The notes under the pieces: model-generated
Told to the model about the DNA's origin: nothing
The model's input: only the letters and a program-made list of their open reading frames with translations
The model's database searches: none
Shown: one piece after another, positions 23,813 to 25,711 of the stretch
Layout of the letters: every line of letters starts with the position of its first letter
Numbering within the stretch: the stretch's first letter is position 1
Position numbers and translations under genes: made by a program
Assembly: GCA_910585605.1 (NCBI GenBank)
Contig: CAJUFL010000052.1
Span: forward strand, 1-25,711
Reading direction: 5' to 3'
Source: an uncultured Lachnospiraceae bacterium
GTDB lineage: Bacteria > Bacillota > Clostridia > Lachnospirales > Lachnospiraceae
DNA length: 25,711 nucleotides

Positions 23813-24530
23813 AGCCCATTTTATCCATAAAGGATTTCTTCATAACCTTTCCAAGCTGAACAATTCCAAAATCATCTTTCATTTTTACTACCCGGTTTAT
23901 CAAATCCACATTTTGAATATAATCCCTGTTTACAATGGTTGACCGGTTACACTGAATATACTTATCGGAATCCAATTCTTTTAGCATGTCCCGGCAATTC
24001 CGGTAATAAACCGTTAATTCATCCTTCAATGTTTTGATTACAATTTTTCCGCCATGGCTTTTTATATATACAATCTCACTCTTCTTTACAGCATATATAA
24101 TTCCGTCTTTTCTGGTATACAACATACTATTCTCATTCTTAGGAATGGAATATTTCAGTGCCTCTTCTATTAATTTTTTAGCTTCTTCTACCACAAGAGG
24201 CTTTCCCAGATATCCATAACAATGCAATTGCCGATATGCATGCAGCTCTGGATCAGTCAGTGCAGTCATAAAAATGACTGGCACAAACGCATATTTTTCA
24301 ATCTTTCTAATATTTTCAACAAATACTAGTCCAGACACATCATTACGGACAGAACGATCAATTATGATATCTATAATAAAAAGGCTGATATCATGTTCTA
24401 TAGCAATCTGATATGCATCGGTTAATGTATTTATTTTATAGACAAAGGTACTTATTTCAATCTCACTGATTATTTTACCAATTGCCTCTAACATGGCCCC
24501 ATCATCTTCCAAAATCAAAACATTTTTCAT
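23805..24530 (-). CDS. agrA: AgrA-like LytTR response regulator
   Basis: The 241-residue protein has a receiver domain (1-125) with acidic D9/D10, phosphoacceptor D54 (LFIIDIIID), a T in IFMTAL and the conserved Lys in GYLGKPL. A LytTR DNA-binding domain follows (about 137-240: IIYAVKKSEIVYIKSHGGKIVIKT, YIQCNRSTIVNRDYI). LytTR regulators bind promoter direct repeats and typically activate the agrBD operon. A short loop rich in charged residues follows D54 (IDRSVRNDVSG), longer than in most receivers. ATG 24530 has AAGGA eight bases upstream. It starts four bases after the XRE gene and overlaps the kinase gene, forming a three-gene operon. Confidence 0.92.
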   Translation of the reverse strand: MKNVLILEDDGAMLEAIGKIISEIEISTFVYKINTLTDAYQIAIEHDISLFIIDIIIDRSVRNDVSGLVFVENIRKIEKYAFVPVIFMTALTDPELHAYRQLHCYGYLGKPLVVEEAKKLIEEALKYSIPKNENSMLYTRKDGIIYAVKKSEIVYIKSHGGKIVIKTLKDELTVYYRNCRDMLKELDSDKYIQCNRSTIVNRDYIQNVDLINRVVKMKDDFGIVQLGKVMKKSFMDKMGYD

Positions 24531-24534
24531 CTTC

Positions 24535-24936
24535 TTAGTCCTTAAATGATTCTTTTAAATACTGAACCAGCCTTCTCATTTTATTCTCGTCAATTTCTTT
24601 GTTGGCAATCATTTTATCATCTAATACAAAATGTGCTAATAATCTTTGGAAAATAATAAATTTTTCCCACTCATCCGATACTAACAACTGGGTCCAGATC
24701 TCATTCATCCCCTTTCGGTCACCAAAAATCAGATACTCTGTTGATATATTATCAAATGTTGTCTTCAGCCTTCTTTGTGTATCCAAAGAAATATTATGCT
24801 CCCCTGTTTCCATCTTCTTGACAGTAGATACAGAAATGTCTAACTGCTCCGCAAACTGTTCCTGAGTATATCCTAACTCTTCTCTTAAATATCTTAACCT
24901 TTTTCCAGATTCAATTTTTTCAATCGACGCCGCCAT
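24535..24936 (-). CDS. XRE-family helix-turn-helix regulator at the head of the agrAC operon
   Basis: ATG 24936 (MAASIEKIESGKRLRYLREE) is preferred over one seven codons earlier because GAGAGG lies nine bases upstream. The 133-residue protein has an HTH_3 domain (about 12-66: LRYLREELGYTQEQFAEQLDISVSTVKKMETGEHNISLDTQRRLKTTF) and a helical C-terminal part without a recognised family. XRE genes next to agr-type kinases suggest an extra regulatory input. The promoter region in front contains three ATGTAC half-sites, so autoregulation is likely but not shown. Four bases separate it from the LytTR regulator gene. It is not a plausible immunity protein for the RHS tail upstream, since its fold is DNA-binding. 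Confidence 0.88.
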   Translation of the reverse strand: MAASIEKIESGKRLRYLREELGYTQEQFAEQLDISVSTVKKMETGEHNISLDTQRRLKTTFDNISTEYLIFGDRKGMNEIWTQLLVSDEWEKFIIFQRLLAHFVLDDKMIANKEIDENKMRRLVQYLKESFKD

Positions 24937-25018
24937 ATATCTTTTCCTCTCTCTCATTAAAGTTAAAGTATATGTAACTATTTTAATAATGAAACGGCAT
25001 CTAATCCATATCTTTAAT

Positions 25019-25046
25019 ATGTACCATTAGTGTACATTATATGTAC
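25019..25046. promoter_or_regulatory. Candidate operator/promoter of the XRE-agrA-agrC operon
   Basis: Three ATGTAC half-sites occur: 25019-25024, 25032-25037 (inverted) and 25041-25046. The last two form GTACAT-TAT-ATGTAC, and a minus-strand TATAAT (25036-25041) lies inside this palindrome. A protein bound here would cover the -10 box. A weaker AGTTA-N9-TAACT repeat (24961-24979) lies nearer the gene. The -35 is not clear. Confidence 0.45.
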
Positions 25047-25125
25047 CTTTCAATATAAATAATAAAATTTGTATTAATTCAAGAAGGATTTTTACCAAAT
25101 GTTTAAATTTTTTACAGTGTAATGG

Positions 25126-25711
25126 CTAAGTTTCCGCTCCTGCACCCAGATTCAGGTAGTCTCCTTTCCACATCCAGACGCAGTATTGTTCACCATCCAC
25201 CGTTACCGGATATTTATTTTTCTTCATATCCGTTGCTACATCAAATACCCAGTCATACAAATCACAGTATCCCATATGCTGCTGCCAGCAGTCCGGGGAG
25301 GTATGGAAAACCCCTGCCTTATCCCGGTGGAAATCCACCGATTCTAAAAATCCATCTGCATAACCCTGCTGTGTTGCATAAGTAAATCCGGTACCCTTTG
25401 ATATTTCTTTACAGATTATATGCACAGGATCTTTCAATTTTTCTTTTATCTGTTCTGTAACATCCGAATACTGGTTTCCGATGTCTGTAATCCATCCTGT
25501 TACATTTGCTACAACATCGGATGATGCTTCCGCTATACTGTCCACCCCATCTGCAAAGTCATCTCCCCAGTCATCCAGTGTATTGCTGACACTATCTCCC
25601 CAGTCTGACAGGGTGTCAACAACCGTATCCAGCGACGGGAACATTCCGTTACGGTCCACAAGCAGGATGGGATTATTATAACCGTAGGTATAACGGTTAT
25701 AGCACTTCATT
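25126..25711 (-). CDS. C-terminal end of a second RHS protein with truncated DUF4474 domain (5' end outside window)
   Basis: The reading frame enters from the right edge and ends at TAG 25126-25128; at least 194 residues are visible. It opens with the end of an RHS core (RYTYGYNNPILLVDRNGMFPS), followed by a variable region containing repeated DWGD motifs (TLSDWGDSV, TLDDWGDDF). Then comes a DUF4474-like domain from about residue 105: GYADGFLESVDFHRDKAGVF, PDCWQQHMGYCDLYDW, YCVWMWKGDYLNLGAGAET. As I recall the family, roughly another hundred residues should follow the GAGAET position (GIY onward, ending with a WWITGF-type motif). Here a stop codon comes immediately, so the tail is probably broken. 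DUF4474 has no assigned activity. No immunity gene follows; the next gene is the XRE regulator. Confidence 0.85.
   Translation of the reverse strand, partial: MKCYNRYTYGYNNPILLVDRNGMFPSLDTVVDTLSDWGDSVSNTLDDWGDDFADGVDSIAEASSDVVANVTGWITDIGNQYSDVTEQIKEKLKDPVHIICKEISKGTGFTYATQQGYADGFLESVDFHRDKAGVFHTSPDCWQQHMGYCDLYDWVFDVATDMKKNKYPVTVDGEQYCVWMWKGDYLNLGAGAET

Noticed and set aside
24535..24936. XRE gene as immunity protein for the upstream RHS tail
   Set aside because: It follows the RHS end but has a clear HTH domain and is in an operon with the agr regulator and kinase.

Overview
The window looks like a chromosomal segment of a low-to-moderate-GC Gram-positive gut anaerobe, most likely a member of Lachnospiraceae (Clostridia). 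That placement is an inference from the strong AGGAG-type ribosome binding sites, the Bce-type resistance module, the agr-like quorum-sensing genes and the RHS/YD surface protein with fibronectin-type and DUF4474 domains. I cannot name a species. Nearly everything is on the minus strand; only agrB and agrD are on the plus strand.

Layout from left to right. (1) Positions 2-12043 (minus) hold one continuous reading frame of at least 4014 codons that runs off the left edge. It encodes a secreted giant with a signal peptide, an acidic stretch, a beta-solenoid-like region built of four supra-repeats, fibronectin-III and Ig-like modules, a PKD domain, a Gly/Ser hinge and an RHS/YD-repeat body. The small secreted protein just upstream (12102-12896) carries two YD repeats and a lysine-rich C-terminal domain. 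Both probably share a promoter at 12965-12993. (2) 13328-13993 encodes a DEDDh exonuclease with a zinc ribbon and ends in an intrinsic terminator. (3) 14118-16351 is a WYL regulator followed by a ClbS/DfsB-like protein and a GyrI-like protein, with a candidate operator in front of the last two. (4) 16424-21379 is a complete BceAB-RS-like peptide-antibiotic sensing and efflux module: ATPase, FtsX-type permease, OmpR-family regulator, intramembrane-sensing kinase. It contains a cluster of hairpins between regulator and kinase. (5) 21695-24936 is an agr-like peptide quorum-sensing cassette. agrB and agrD (plus) converge on an operon of an XRE regulator, a LytTR response regulator and an AgrC-like kinase (minus). 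(6) At the right edge lies the C-terminal end of a second RHS protein whose DUF4474 domain is cut short.

The likely biology is that a sensory and resistance block (Bce plus agr) sits between two same-strand RHS loci. The agr peptide precursor appears to carry Ser instead of Cys at the ring position (S-L-I-F-F before G-E-P-x-x-P), which predicts a lactone signal. Its start is unusual: the good ribosome binding site serves a 10-codon ORF that overlaps agrD by ATGA. Whether the agr signal controls the RHS or Bce genes is inference only. I saw no tRNA, rRNA, CRISPR array, transposase, integrase or IS element.
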